Origin: Sandaracinaceae bacterium
GTDB lineage: Bacteria > Myxococcota_A > Polyangia > Polyangiales > Houyiibacteriaceae
Direction of reading: 5' to 3'
Assembly (NCBI GenBank): GCA_020633055.1
Contig: JACKEJ010000017.1
Span: 62,001 to 126,000, forward strand
DNA length: 64,000 bases
Part shown: positions 47,656 to 56,842 of the stretch, one piece after another
How the letters are laid out: each line of letters begins with the position of its first letter
Numbering within the stretch: position 1 is the first letter of the stretch
The notes under the pieces: generated by a model
The model's input: the letters and a program-made list of their open reading frames with translations, nothing else
Told to the model about the DNA's origin: nothing
The model's database searches: none
Made by a program: the position numbers and the translations under genes

Positions 47656-48878
47656 GGCGTACGCAAGAGCAGGGAGGTGTTGATGCCGCCGAACGCAAAG
47701 TTGTTGTTCATCACCACCGCGGGGCGTGCGTCGCGTGGTGTGCGGATGTAGTCGAGGGGCGCGCAGGCCGTGTCGACCTGGTCGAGGTTGCGCGTCGCTG
47801 GCAGGAAGCCCTCGCGTATGGCCCCCACGCAAAAGACCGTCTCGATGGCCCCACAGGCCCCGAGGGTGTGCCCCGTGTGTCCCTTCGTGCTGCTGACCGG
47901 TACGCTGCCACCCAGCACCGCGTAGGTGGCCTGGCTCTCGACGACGTCGCCGAGCGTCGTCGCGGTCGCGTGTGCATTCACGTAGGACACGGCGCTCGGG
48001 GGCAAGGCCGCGCTCTCGAGGGCCAGGCGCATGGCGGCGGCCATGCCGTCCGCGGACGGGGCCGTCACGTGCGTTCCGTCGCAGCTCGAGCCATAGCCCA
48101 CCACCTCCGCCAGGATGTCGGCGCCGCGCGCGACGGCGCGGTCCCAGCGCTCGAGCACCACGCATCCGGCGCCCTCACCCACGACCAGCCCGTCGCGGCC
48201 GACGTCGAAGGGGCGCGAGGCGCGCTCCGGGTGCTCGTGGGCGAGCGATGCCGCGTACATGCCATCGAAGACCGCGACGTGCGTTGGGTGCAGCTCCTCG
48301 GCGCCGCCTGCGAGCATCACGTCCTGCGCGCCCGCGCGGATGGCCTCGTAGGCCTGGCCAATGGCCATGCTGCCGCTGGCGCATGCCGCACAGGTGGGCA
48401 GGACGCGCCCCGTGATGCCGAAGTAGATGGCCAGGTTCGCCGCGCACGTGTGGGCCATGAACTGCAGGTAGATGCTGGAGCCCCCACCGCGCAGGTCGTT
48501 GTCGAGCAGCCAAGCGCGCGCCATGCGCTCCCACGCGTCGCTGCTCCCGTGCGTCGACCCGAACGCGATGCCGCAGCGACCGGAACGCAGCGTCTCCTCG
48601 TCGACGTTCGCCTGGGCGATCGCCTGCTCGCTCGCGTGCAGGGCGAGGCGCGCGACGCGGCCCATCGTGCGCACCCGCTTGCGGGGCCAGCGTTGCAGGT
48701 CGAGGTCGCGGACCTCTGCCACGAGCTGGGCGTCCAGCCCACCGTAGGCGGCGTAGCGGTCCGTGCGTGTCACGCCGTTCGCGTTGGCCCGGAGCGCGGC
48801 GATCGCCGACGTGACATCGCACCCGATGGGTGACGCGAGGCCGACACCCGTGATGGCCACTCTCCCCGTGTTCGTCAC
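47652..48878 (-). CDS. Beta-ketoacyl-ACP synthase (KS, aryl-polyene-type)
   Basis: The 408-residue FabF-like condensing enzyme has the nucleophile Cys in PTCAACASGSMAIG, the first catalytic His in VNAHATATTLG, Lys/His in STKGHTGHTLGACG, and the terminal NNNFAFGGINTS. It extends an acyl-ACP with malonyl-ACP. GTG 48878 overlaps the chain-length-factor-like gene's stop (GTGA) and its end overlaps the halogenase-like gene (ATGA). The frame is open further upstream, but that part is a shadow of the preceding gene. Confidence 0.93.
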   Translation of the reverse strand: MTNTGRVAITGVGLASPIGCDVTSAIAALRANANGVTRTDRYAAYGGLDAQLVAEVRDLDLQRWPRKRVRTMGRVARLALHASEQAIAQANVDEETLRSGRCGIAFGSTHGSSDAWERMARAWLLDNDLRGGGSSIYLQFMAHTCAANLAIYFGITGRVLPTCAACASGSMAIGQAYEAIRAGAQDVMLAGGAEELHPTHVAVFDGMYAASLAHEHPERASRPFDVGRDGLVVGEGAGCVVLERWDRAVARGADILAEVVGYGSSCDGTHVTAPSADGMAAAMRLALESAALPPSAVSYVNAHATATTLGDVVESQATYAVLGGSVPVSSTKGHTGHTLGACGAIETVFCVGAIREGFLPATRNLDQVDTACAPLDYIRTPRDARPAVVMNNNFAFGGINTSLLLRTP

Positions 48879-49648
48879 GCGGGCTCCACGCGCGTCATCC
48901 ACGGTTCGCCGCCGTCCAGACTGAGCGGCACGTCCGCGGGCCCGCCGGCCTCGAGCGCGTCGATGACGTCCAACAAAGGCGCCACCGGGTTGCCCCTGAA
49001 GCGCTCGTCGCGTGCGTACCGACCCGCCTGGGACGACTGCCGCATCGGCGCCGACAGGGTCCCGCGGCAGGTACCGTCCGCCGCGGGGGCGCGGGCGAGC
49101 AACAGCGCCACGCCGAGGGCCTCGTGGTCCGAGAACCCCGTCAGCGGGGCCGGCAGCGCTTCGTCGGCCAGCGCCACCAGCGCCAGCTCGTAGCGGTCGT
49201 GGTGCAGGAGGAGCATGGCCTCCAGCAGCGAGAGGGCCACCGTGTCGTGCCCGGCGGCGATGGCCGTGGCGTACCCGCGGTTCTCGGCCGCGATGGAGAA
49301 CATCCCTGCGCCCGTGTTGTGCACGCTGTTCTTGAACCGCGCAGGCGAGAGCAGCCCCTTGTCCGCTTGGAACATCTCCATCTGGGCGACCGCGATCTCC
49401 ATCTCGCCGTGGCAGCTCCCGAACACGAGCGCGGGCGTGGAGGCCGGCACACCCGCATCGGCGCATGCCTGGTGCGCCACCTCCGCCGCCGCCAACGTCA
49501 GCATGCTGCACCCGCGCTTGTTGCGGGACGGAACGAAGTCCACGGCTGGTCGGGACGTACCGTCCACGGGTACGCCGTCGCGGTACGCGGCGAGGGTGGG
49601 GAAGCCCGGGGTGTAGAAGCCGTAGCCGAGGACGTACACCGCCTTCAT
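48875..49648 (-). CDS. Short beta-ketoacyl synthase-like protein, chain-length-factor type
   Basis: The 257-residue protein resembles the N-terminal half of a ketosynthase (VLGYGFYTPGFPTLAAYRDG, ALVFGSCHGEMEIAVAQMEM, RFKNSVHNTGAGMFSIA). The active-site Cys is absent: the SVHNTGAG loop replaces the nucleophile. There is no second half with the catalytic His residues. This fits the Ketoacyl-synt_2 proteins that partner ketosynthases in aryl-polyene and flexirubin clusters and set chain length. ATG 49648 overlaps the upstream KS stop and is preceded by GGAGG. Confidence 0.85.
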   Translation of the reverse strand: MKAVYVLGYGFYTPGFPTLAAYRDGVPVDGTSRPAVDFVPSRNKRGCSMLTLAAAEVAHQACADAGVPASTPALVFGSCHGEMEIAVAQMEMFQADKGLLSPARFKNSVHNTGAGMFSIAAENRGYATAIAAGHDTVALSLLEAMLLLHHDRYELALVALADEALPAPLTGFSDHEALGVALLLARAPAADGTCRGTLSAPMRQSSQAGRYARDERFRGNPVAPLLDVIDALEAGGPADVPLSLDGGEPWMTRVEPA

Positions 49649-50829
49649 TCAGGCCTCCCGAGCAGCACACTGCAGTTGTTTCCGCCGAACGCGAACGAGT
49701 TGCTGAGCACGAAGCGCGGACGCAGGTCCACGCGCTCGCTCGGGATGTTCAGCGGGATGCCCGGATCACGGGGCGTCGAGCCGACGCTCGCCGGGAGGAA
49801 GCCCTCCTCGATGGCGACGATGCCGAAGATGGCCTCGACGGCACCGCATGCGCCCAGCGTGTGCCCCGTGTAGCCTTTCGTGGAGACCACGGGCACCTCG
49901 CGCCCCAGCAGTGACTCGACCGCGCAGGACTCGGCGCTGTCGTTGTGCTTGGTGCCGGTCCCATGCGCGTTGACGTAGTCGACGTCCTCGGCGGTCACGC
50001 CGCCCTGCGCGAGCGCCTGTGCCATGGCGTCGCGCGCGCCGCGTCCCTCCGGGTGGGGCGACGACGGATGGTACGCATCGCTGCTCTCGCCCACACCGAG
50101 GAGCATGGCGCGCGGTGCACCGCGACGCTCGACCAGCGCGAACGCCGCCCCTTCGCCGATGTTCATACCCGGCCTGTCCTCGCTGAACGGCATGCACGGG
50201 CCTTCCGCCATGACGCCCAGGCTGAAGAACCCGCGCACGGTGGTGTGACACAGCGCGTCCGCCCCGCCGACGAGCACGGCGTCTGCGAGGTTGGCGTCCA
50301 GCAAGCGGCGGGCCGACGCGAAGACCTTGCCGCTGGACGAGCAGGCGGTGCTGACGATGTACCGCGGCCCTTCGAACCCACCCAGCGCGCGGCAGATGTC
50401 CGTGGTGATGTGGAACGGGTGCTGGGCCGCGTAGTCGAAGCCGGCCGGGAGCGAACCTTCATGGTGGTGCGCGGCGTGCGCGACCTCCGTGGCCCAGATG
50501 CCGCCGGTGCTCGTGCCCATGACGCATGCGACGCGTGCGGGCCCCCAGGTCGAGACGGCCCGGACGACTTCGCTCGCGATCGACGCGAAGCCCAGCTGCG
50601 TCACGCGGGCAAGTCGGGAGTCGTGCCGGACGATGCGTGCGTCCAGCGTCGGGAGGTCGCCCGGGATGGTGCCCGTCACGGTCTCGAAGGGCACGGACAG
50701 CGGGACGGGGGTGAGCCCGCGCTCGCCGCGGCGGAGGCGCTCCAGCACGGTCGCGGTGTCACGGCCGAGACCGCACGCGAGCCCGTAGGCCGTGATGGGG
50801 TAGGGGGTGACGCGCATCGCCTCGCTCAT
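49645..50829 (-). CDS. Beta-ketoacyl-ACP synthase, first gene of the operon
   Basis: The 394-residue FabF-like KS has nucleophile Cys in VSTACSSSGKVFASA, His in YVNAHGTGTKHND, His in KGYTGHTLGACG, and SNSFAFGGNNCSV. All three catalytic residues are present. ATG 50829 starts the operon; another in-frame ATG lies four codons later. greA is divergent, with 69 bp between the starts. Together with the chain-length-factor-like gene it probably forms the heterodimeric condensing pair. Confidence 0.93.
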   Translation of the reverse strand: MSEAMRVTPYPITAYGLACGLGRDTATVLERLRRGERGLTPVPLSVPFETVTGTIPGDLPTLDARIVRHDSRLARVTQLGFASIASEVVRAVSTWGPARVACVMGTSTGGIWATEVAHAAHHHEGSLPAGFDYAAQHPFHITTDICRALGGFEGPRYIVSTACSSSGKVFASARRLLDANLADAVLVGGADALCHTTVRGFFSLGVMAEGPCMPFSEDRPGMNIGEGAAFALVERRGAPRAMLLGVGESSDAYHPSSPHPEGRGARDAMAQALAQGGVTAEDVDYVNAHGTGTKHNDSAESCAVESLLGREVPVVSTKGYTGHTLGACGAVEAIFGIVAIEEGFLPASVGSTPRDPGIPLNIPSERVDLRPRFVLSNSFAFGGNNCSVLLGRPE

Positions 50830-50863
50830 ATCATGGCGCCTCGGACACCGCACGGCGCCGAGC

Positions 50864-50892
50864 TTGCTTCCGCGCGAGGAAACGTCTACGAC
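50864..50892 (+). promoter_or_regulatory. Promoter candidate for greA
   Basis: TTGCTT (50864-50869), 17 bases and TACGAC (50887-50892) point to transcription starting at about 50899, the A of the greA ATG. The boxes are weak (three of six matches each), but the -10 resembles the TACGAT of two better promoters here. It would make greA leaderless. Confidence 0.35.
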
Positions 50893-50898
50893 TTGCTC

Positions 50899-51375
50899 AT
50901 GGAACGGGTCCCCATGACACCCGAGGGCTTCGCGGCCCTCAAGAGCGAGTTGGCCGAGCTGAAGGCCGAGCGCCCCAAGATCTCGCAGATGATTGGGGAG
51001 GCTGCGGACCATGGCGACCTGAAGGAGAACGCCGAGTACCACGCGGCGCGCGAGAAGCAGGGCATGGTGGAGGCGCGCATCGCCGTCGTCGAGGACCAGA
51101 TCTCTCGCGCAGAGGTCATCGATCCAGCCACTCTGGGCGGTGACAAGGTGAAGTTCGGGGCGTGGGTCGAGCTCGAAGAGGTCGAGTCCGGCGCGACCAA
51201 GGTCTACCGGCTGGTGGGCTCCGAGGAGTCCGACGTGGAGAAGGGCTTCATCTCGGTCACGTCCCCGGTGGCGCGTGCGCTCATCAACCGTGAGGCGGGT
51301 GACGAAGTGACCGTCAAGACCCCGGGGGGCATGCGCACCTACGAGATCACGGCCGTCCGTTGGTCGCAGCCCTGA
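50899..51375 (+). CDS. greA: Transcription elongation factor GreA
   Basis: The 158-residue GreA has the N-terminal coiled coil (FAALKSELAELKAERPKISQ, then EAADHGDLKENAEYHAAREK with the catalytic acidic tip) and the C-terminal FKBP-like domain (VEKGFISVTSPVARALINRE). It rescues backtracked RNA polymerase. ATG 50899 fits the family start. It is divergent from the KS operon and followed by recG after 35 bp. Confidence 0.95.
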   Translation: MERVPMTPEGFAALKSELAELKAERPKISQMIGEAADHGDLKENAEYHAAREKQGMVEARIAVVEDQISRAEVIDPATLGGDKVKFGAWVELEEVESGATKVYRLVGSEESDVEKGFISVTSPVARALINREAGDEVTVKTPGGMRTYEITAVRWSQP

Positions 51376-51410
51376 GCCCGGCGCCGAGGCACTAGGTCCA
51401 GGATAGGCAC

Positions 51411-53651
51411 GTGGGCGCGACGGACCCCTCCACGATCACGCCCCCCCACCTCGAGGTGGGCTCGACGTCCGCAGCGTCGCGCACAGCGCGCGAGGGAGCG
51501 CCCGACGAGGGCGCGATCGACGCCATCCTGGCGGCGCCGGTGGAGACGCTGCCGGGCATCGGCAAGGTGTCGGGGAAGGCCCTGTCGGAGCGCGGCCTGT
51601 CGTCCGTCGGCGACCTCGTCTGGTTGCTCCCCCGCCGCTACGACGATCGACGTCTGGTGACGCCCATCGGTCGGCTCACGCCGGGAGCACGCCTGCTGAC
51701 GGAGGGCGTCGTGCGGACGGTCACGCAACCGCCTCCGCGAGGACGCAAACGGCTGAGCGAGGTGCGCCTCGTGCCACGGCCGTCCGACCCCAGTGGTCAC
51801 TATGGGCAGCTGCGATTGGTCTGGTTCCACGGGCTTCCGGGCCTCGCGCAGCGCTTCCCGGTGGGGGCCACCGTGCGCGTCTTCGGCCGCGTGGACGAGC
51901 ACCGCGGGGTGCTCACCATCGCCCACCCCGAGCTCCCGAACGAGGCGGGGGCCATCGTCCCGCGCTATCCCGCCATCCCGGGCGTCACGCCTGCGGCTCT
52001 GCGCAAGGCGCTCGCCGCGGCGCTCGAGCGCGTCGGCGCGTTCGTGCCTGACATCATCCCCGACGCGGTCCGCGACCGAGGGGCGTTGGGCCCGGTGGGG
52101 GTCGCGCTCGCCGCGCTGCACGCGCCTCCGGCCGACCTGGACCCAGACGCGCTGGTCACGTGGAACGCCGGGGACACCGAGCACCACGGTCGCCTCGCGA
52201 TCGAGGAGCTGTTCCTGCTCGAGCTCGCGCTCCAGCAGCGCAGGGCCGACGAGGCTGGGCTGCCCGCCCGCGCATGTGTCGCGCCAGCCGACGTTTGCCG
52301 TGCGGACGAGGGGAAGCTCCCCTTCTCGCTCACGGAGGATCAACGGCGCGTGCTGGGCGACGTGCGCCGGGACCTGGCGGCCACGACTCCCATGCGCCGC
52401 ATGCTCCAAGGTGAAGTGGGCAGCGGCAAGACCGCTGTCGCGCTGCTGGCCAGCGCGCAGGTCGCCCACGTCGGCGCTCAGATCGCCTGGCTCGTACCCA
52501 CCGAGGTGCTCGCGGAGCAGCACTTTCGGGGCATCACACGCCTGGCGGAGCCGATGGGGCTGCGGCCCGTGCTGATGGCGGGCAAGCTCCGCGCGCGCGA
52601 GCGGCGTGAGCGGCTCGCCTCGATCGCCAGCGGTGAGGCGAACATCATCGTCGGCACGCATGCCCTCTTGGGGGAGGCCGTCCAGTTCGACGACCTGGCC
52701 GCCGTGGTCGTCGACGAGCAGCACCGCTTCGGGGTCGCGCAGCGCTTGCAGCTGGTCGACAAGGCTGGCGGACGCGCGCCGCACCTCCTGGTCATGACGG
52801 CGACGCCCATCCCGCGCAGCTTGGCGTTGGCGCTCTACGGCGACCTCGAGGTCAGCACCATGCGCGGCCTGCCGCCGGGCCGGAAGCCCATCATCACGAA
52901 GCGCTACGCGTCGTCCGGGCGGGGGGAGGCATACCGCCAGCTCGAGCGTGCGCTGGCGTCTGGCGGGCGCGCGTTCGTCGTGTGCCCGACCATCGCCCCA
53001 GCGTCGGCGCGCGGGCGGGAAGACGACGACGAGGAGCAGGACCCATCCGGCCGCGGGGTCGTCGCGGTTCATCAGGAGCTGAGCGCCCGCTTGGACGTCC
53101 CTGTGGCCATGCTGCACGCCAAGCTCGACCGCGAAGCGCGCGCGGAGGCCCTGGGTGCGTTTGCGGACGGGCGCGTCACGGTGCTGGTCGCGACGACCAT
53201 CGTCGAAGTGGGCGTGGACGTGCCCGAGGCGAACGTCATCGTCGTGGAAGATGCCGACCGCTTCGGCCTGGCGCAGCTCCACCAGCTGCGTGGGCGGGTG
53301 GGGCGCGGTGAGCGCCAGAGCGCATGCCTGCTGGTGCACGCGGACGCGCTCACCCCGGACGCGGAGCTTCGTCTCGCGGCCATGTGCGCCACCACCGATG
53401 GCTTCGAGCTCGCGGAGCGGGACCTCGCCATCCGTGGCCCTGGGCAGCTCTTTGGGGTTCGCCAGGCGGGCGCCGCGGGGTTCCGCTTCGCCGATCTGTT
53501 TCGGGACCTCGAGCGCTTGGAGCTCGCGCGGTCCTTGGCGCGCGCGCTCCACGCGGACGACCCGTCGCTGTCGGCGCCGCACCATGCGCGGGCGCGGCAC
53601 GCCGTGCGCCGGGTGCTCGAGCAGGCCATCGTGGCGGAGGAGTCCGGATGA
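51411..53651 (+). CDS. recG: ATP-dependent DNA helicase RecG
   Basis: The 746-residue RecG has a wedge/OB domain with LPGIGKVSGKALSERGL near residues 47-63. The helicase core follows with the Walker A GEVGSGKTAVALL (about 340-352), DEQHRFGVAQR (motif II), VMTATPIPRSLALA, and ATTIVEVGVDVPEA, then HQLRGRVGRGERQSACLL. It remodels stalled forks and Holliday-type junctions. GTG 51411; the C-terminus overlaps the next gene by four bases. A short extra N-terminal segment (about 30 residues) precedes the family domain. Confidence 0.95.
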   Translation: MGATDPSTITPPHLEVGSTSAASRTAREGAPDEGAIDAILAAPVETLPGIGKVSGKALSERGLSSVGDLVWLLPRRYDDRRLVTPIGRLTPGARLLTEGVVRTVTQPPPRGRKRLSEVRLVPRPSDPSGHYGQLRLVWFHGLPGLAQRFPVGATVRVFGRVDEHRGVLTIAHPELPNEAGAIVPRYPAIPGVTPAALRKALAAALERVGAFVPDIIPDAVRDRGALGPVGVALAALHAPPADLDPDALVTWNAGDTEHHGRLAIEELFLLELALQQRRADEAGLPARACVAPADVCRADEGKLPFSLTEDQRRVLGDVRRDLAATTPMRRMLQGEVGSGKTAVALLASAQVAHVGAQIAWLVPTEVLAEQHFRGITRLAEPMGLRPVLMAGKLRARERRERLASIASGEANIIVGTHALLGEAVQFDDLAAVVVDEQHRFGVAQRLQLVDKAGGRAPHLLVMTATPIPRSLALALYGDLEVSTMRGLPPGRKPIITKRYASSGRGEAYRQLERALASGGRAFVVCPTIAPASARGREDDDEEQDPSGRGVVAVHQELSARLDVPVAMLHAKLDREARAEALGAFADGRVTVLVATTIVEVGVDVPEANVIVVEDADRFGLAQLHQLRGRVGRGERQSACLLVHADALTPDAELRLAAMCATTDGFELAERDLAIRGPGQLFGVRQAGAAGFRFADLFRDLERLELARSLARALHADDPSLSAPHHARARHAVRRVLEQAIVAEESG

Positions 53652-56600
53652 CCGCGAGCGAGCCACCCCGCGGCCCGACCTGGGCGCCCCGCGTGTTGCT
53701 GGCGGGCGTGCTCGTCTCCGCGCTCGACATCGGCCTCGCCGTCGCGACGCCGACCTGGTCACTGTTCCTGGGACAGGCTGAGCGCCACACCTTCGTGGCA
53801 CTGGCGCTCACGGCTGGTGTGGGAGGCGCGGCCGCTTGCTACGCGCTCGGACACGCGCTCGCCCGCGTCGCCCCAGACGCCGAGGGGCGCGCGCGGCTGC
53901 TGTGTGTGATCGTGTTCGCGCTCGCCACCGTGGTGCTCTACCTGCTGACCTCGGGGCGTCGGGTGCACGACTCCCCCCTGCGCGTCCCCCTGGTGTCCCT
54001 GGTAGCCGCCATCCCAGCCTTTACCGTGCTGAAGCTGGGCGCGCGCTTCGATGCCCGAGCGCGCGCGGGCGGGAGCGCGACGTTGGCGCTCGGGGTGCTC
54101 GCCCTCGCTCTGGCTGCGGGCGTGGCCGACGCGTTCCTGCTGCGGCGCCTGTACCCCGTGTTCCACGGCACGCTCGCCGCTCTCGTGCTGGTGTTCGTGT
54201 CGGTCGCGACGTGGCTCGCCCCCCTCCGCGACCGACGCTCCTCTCCGCGCCTGCTGGCAGTGCTCGTCGGCGTCGCGTTGCTTGGTCTGCCCATGGCGGT
54301 GTGGCGTGCCCTGAGCGCCCCCAACGTGGCGTTCGTCGTCGCGGAGTACACGGGGGTCAGCGGTCGGACGCTGCAGCTGGCCGAGCGGCTCCTGACCTTC
54401 GCGAACACACGGGGCGACGCGACGGACGACCTCACGGGCCCACGGCAGGGGGACGCTGCGTCCGAGATGGATGCGCCGGACCTGCGCACCGGGCTGCGCC
54501 TGACGTCCCGCAACGTGTTGCTGATCACGGTGGACGCGCTCCGCGCGGACCGCCTGCGCAGTCCCCGTCACGCGACACCGCAGCTGGACGCGCTTGCGGA
54601 CGAGTCCGCGGTGTTCGAGCGCGCTTATACGCCCACGCCACACACCAGCTATGCGCTGTCCAGCCTGCTGACGGGGAAGTACCTGAGGCCCGTGCTGGAC
54701 CTGCCGGGCGCGCCCTCCACGCACGTCGCGTTGCCCGAATTGCTGCGTCGCTATGGGATGCGCACAGCCGCGTTCTACCCACCCGCCATCTTCTTCGTCG
54801 ATGCCCATCGCTTCGAGGCGTTGCGCGAGGCGCGCTTCGGGTTCGAGTACCAGAAGGAGATGTTCGCCCCCGCGCACCGGCGCGTCCGGCAGCTGCGCGA
54901 GTACCTGCAATCGCTGGAGCAGGAGGGGGGAGGCGAGCGCGACGTCTTCGCGTGGGTGCATCTGTTCGAGCCGCACGAGCCCTACGATCCAGACCCGCGC
55001 TTCGCCCGCGGCGACTCCGCCGAGGAGCGCTACGACGCCGAAGTGGCCGCGGCGGACGACGCCATCGGTGACCTCGTGCGCGTGTTCCGGCGCTACCGCC
55101 CCGGGGCGACGGTCATCGTGACGGCGGACCACGGCGAGGAGTTCGGCGACCACGGTGGGCTCTACCATGGGTCCACGCTGTACGAGGAGCAGGTCCGGGT
55201 GCCGCTCCTGTGGTCCACTCCCGAGCTCGTTCATCCGTTCGAGAGCCACGCGCCCGTCGAGCTGGTGGACATCGCCACCACGATCCTCGCGGCGCTGGGG
55301 ATCCCGCGGGACGCACGCATGCGCGGGGACGACTTGGGCCCGCTGTTGGTCCATCAGGAGGGAGGACCGCGCTATGCATTTGCCGAGGTCGGCGACGCGC
55401 GCATGGTCACCGACGGATTGTACAAGGCCATCTGCGCGACCGAGTCCACCGCTTGTCAGCTCTATGATCTCACGCGCGACCCGGGCGAGCGGCGGAACGT
55501 CGCCCACTCGCACCCCGAGGTCCTCGCGCGGCTGCGTGGGGCGCTGAGCGGCTTCGTGGCGAGCATCCCCGATGTGGAGGCCATGGCGATGGCGGGTTCT
55601 CAGGCGTGGCCCGAGGCGTTGGCGCGCGCGGAGCTCGGAGACGCGTCGGTGGCGCCCGAGCTGATGCCGTTGTTGGGCGACACACGCGCGACCGTGCGGG
55701 CGGGGACCGCCCGTCTGCTGGGGCGCCTCCGCCACCTGCCAGCGCTGCACACGCTGATCCGCATCCGTGACCAGGACGATGACCAGGCCGTGCGAGACGA
55801 AGCCGCGCTCGCCTCCCTCGCGCTCGGCGACGAAGGCAGCTCTGGGCTCGTGCGCGCGCTGGTCTCCCGGCCCGACACCAGCCTGGAGCTGCGGCGTCGT
55901 GGCGCCCTCGTGCTGGCCGCACGTGGGGACCGCGCTGGCGCGTCAGTCCTCGACGCATGGGCCGCGGACGCGAGCGCAGAAGAGGGCGAGCGGCGTTCTG
56001 CTGTCCTGGCCCTCGGCGCGCTGCGCGCCGCCGCATCCCTCGATACGCTCGTCACCCTGCTCAGCGACGTGCGGCTGGGACCAGCGGCCGCGACGGCCCT
56101 CGGGATGCTCGGCGATCGGAGGGCAGTGGGCCCGCTGCGGCGCAAGCTGCGCGACGAGCGTTACCTCCCGGCGCGCGCGGCGGAGGCTCGGGCGCTGACC
56201 GAGCTCGGCGACCGGGCGGTGATTCCGCTGCTCTGGCGCTACCTCGGCATGGAGCAGCCGGTGCCGGGCGGCGTCGCGCTGCTCGGGCAGCTGGGCGTCC
56301 TGCGCCGCCCGAGCGGACGCGGGCTGGTGCTGGGCGACGCCCCCGGTGCGCGGGTCGGTGAGTGGGTCTGCGCGGAGGAGGGCTGCGAGCCTCGCACCGA
56401 CGCGCGCGTCGTGCTGCCGTCCAGCGGGGCTCCCCGCGGTGCGGTGCGTGTGGTGTGCGCAGTACGCTCGGAGCGCGAGGCTGTGCTGACGCTGCTCGAC
56501 GTACGACGTGAGGTTCAGGCGGGGTCTTCGCAGGTCACGGTAGACGCCACGGGGCCGCTGGAGGTGTTGTCGTTCGCCCCTGCCGTCGGCGTCACGGTGG

Positions 56601-56680
56601 ACGCGTGCGTGGTCGCTCCTGCACAGCGGGAGCTGCCCGCCCCTCCGCCCGAGCCCACTCCTGCGACGCCTCGCCCATAG
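53648..56680 (+). CDS. Membrane sulfatase-fold protein with HEAT repeats (paralogue 2)
   Basis: The 1010-residue protein has about six helices (residues 15-220), an alkaline-phosphatase-superfamily domain (about 285-640) and HEAT-like repeats (about 670-860: TVRAGTARLLGRLRHLPALH, TAATALGMLGDRRAVGPL-type units). A C-terminal beta-rich tail ends it. Metal ligands are in ITVDALRADRL and TADHGEEFGDHGG. At the nucleophile position it has PTPHTSYALSSLLTG, with Thr where true sulfatases have Cys and no CxPSR, like phosphotransferases. Its ATG overlaps recG, but the functions are unrelated. See the paralogue at 31787-35134. Confidence 0.82.
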   Translation: MTASEPPRGPTWAPRVLLAGVLVSALDIGLAVATPTWSLFLGQAERHTFVALALTAGVGGAAACYALGHALARVAPDAEGRARLLCVIVFALATVVLYLLTSGRRVHDSPLRVPLVSLVAAIPAFTVLKLGARFDARARAGGSATLALGVLALALAAGVADAFLLRRLYPVFHGTLAALVLVFVSVATWLAPLRDRRSSPRLLAVLVGVALLGLPMAVWRALSAPNVAFVVAEYTGVSGRTLQLAERLLTFANTRGDATDDLTGPRQGDAASEMDAPDLRTGLRLTSRNVLLITVDALRADRLRSPRHATPQLDALADESAVFERAYTPTPHTSYALSSLLTGKYLRPVLDLPGAPSTHVALPELLRRYGMRTAAFYPPAIFFVDAHRFEALREARFGFEYQKEMFAPAHRRVRQLREYLQSLEQEGGGERDVFAWVHLFEPHEPYDPDPRFARGDSAEERYDAEVAAADDAIGDLVRVFRRYRPGATVIVTADHGEEFGDHGGLYHGSTLYEEQVRVPLLWSTPELVHPFESHAPVELVDIATTILAALGIPRDARMRGDDLGPLLVHQEGGPRYAFAEVGDARMVTDGLYKAICATESTACQLYDLTRDPGERRNVAHSHPEVLARLRGALSGFVASIPDVEAMAMAGSQAWPEALARAELGDASVAPELMPLLGDTRATVRAGTARLLGRLRHLPALHTLIRIRDQDDDQAVRDEAALASLALGDEGSSGLVRALVSRPDTSLELRRRGALVLAARGDRAGASVLDAWAADASAEEGERRSAVLALGALRAAASLDTLVTLLSDVRLGPAAATALGMLGDRRAVGPLRRKLRDERYLPARAAEARALTELGDRAVIPLLWRYLGMEQPVPGGVALLGQLGVLRRPSGRGLVLGDAPGARVGEWVCAEEGCEPRTDARVVLPSSGAPRGAVRVVCAVRSEREAVLTLLDVRREVQAGSSQVTVDATGPLEVLSFAPAVGVTVDACVVAPAQRELPAPPPEPTPATPRP

Positions 56681-56842
56681 CCGGGTGTCGTCTCATGCGA
56701 CGCGCGCGCCCTCGTCACCGCTACACCATGGCGTGGCAGCGTCTTGCAGGGCGTCGTGCGCTTCTGACCCCAATGCCCGCCCGCCCGCCTGCACCGACGC
56801 CTAGAGCTCAGCGCGTGGCCGCGGGAGGGCGGCGGGGCCCAG

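Noticed and set aside
53324..53647. An upstream extension of the second sulfatase-fold protein by 108 residues.
   Set aside because: It lies over the recG C-terminus in another frame and is Arg/Ala/Gly-rich. ATG 53648 overlaps the recG stop in the usual coupled way.
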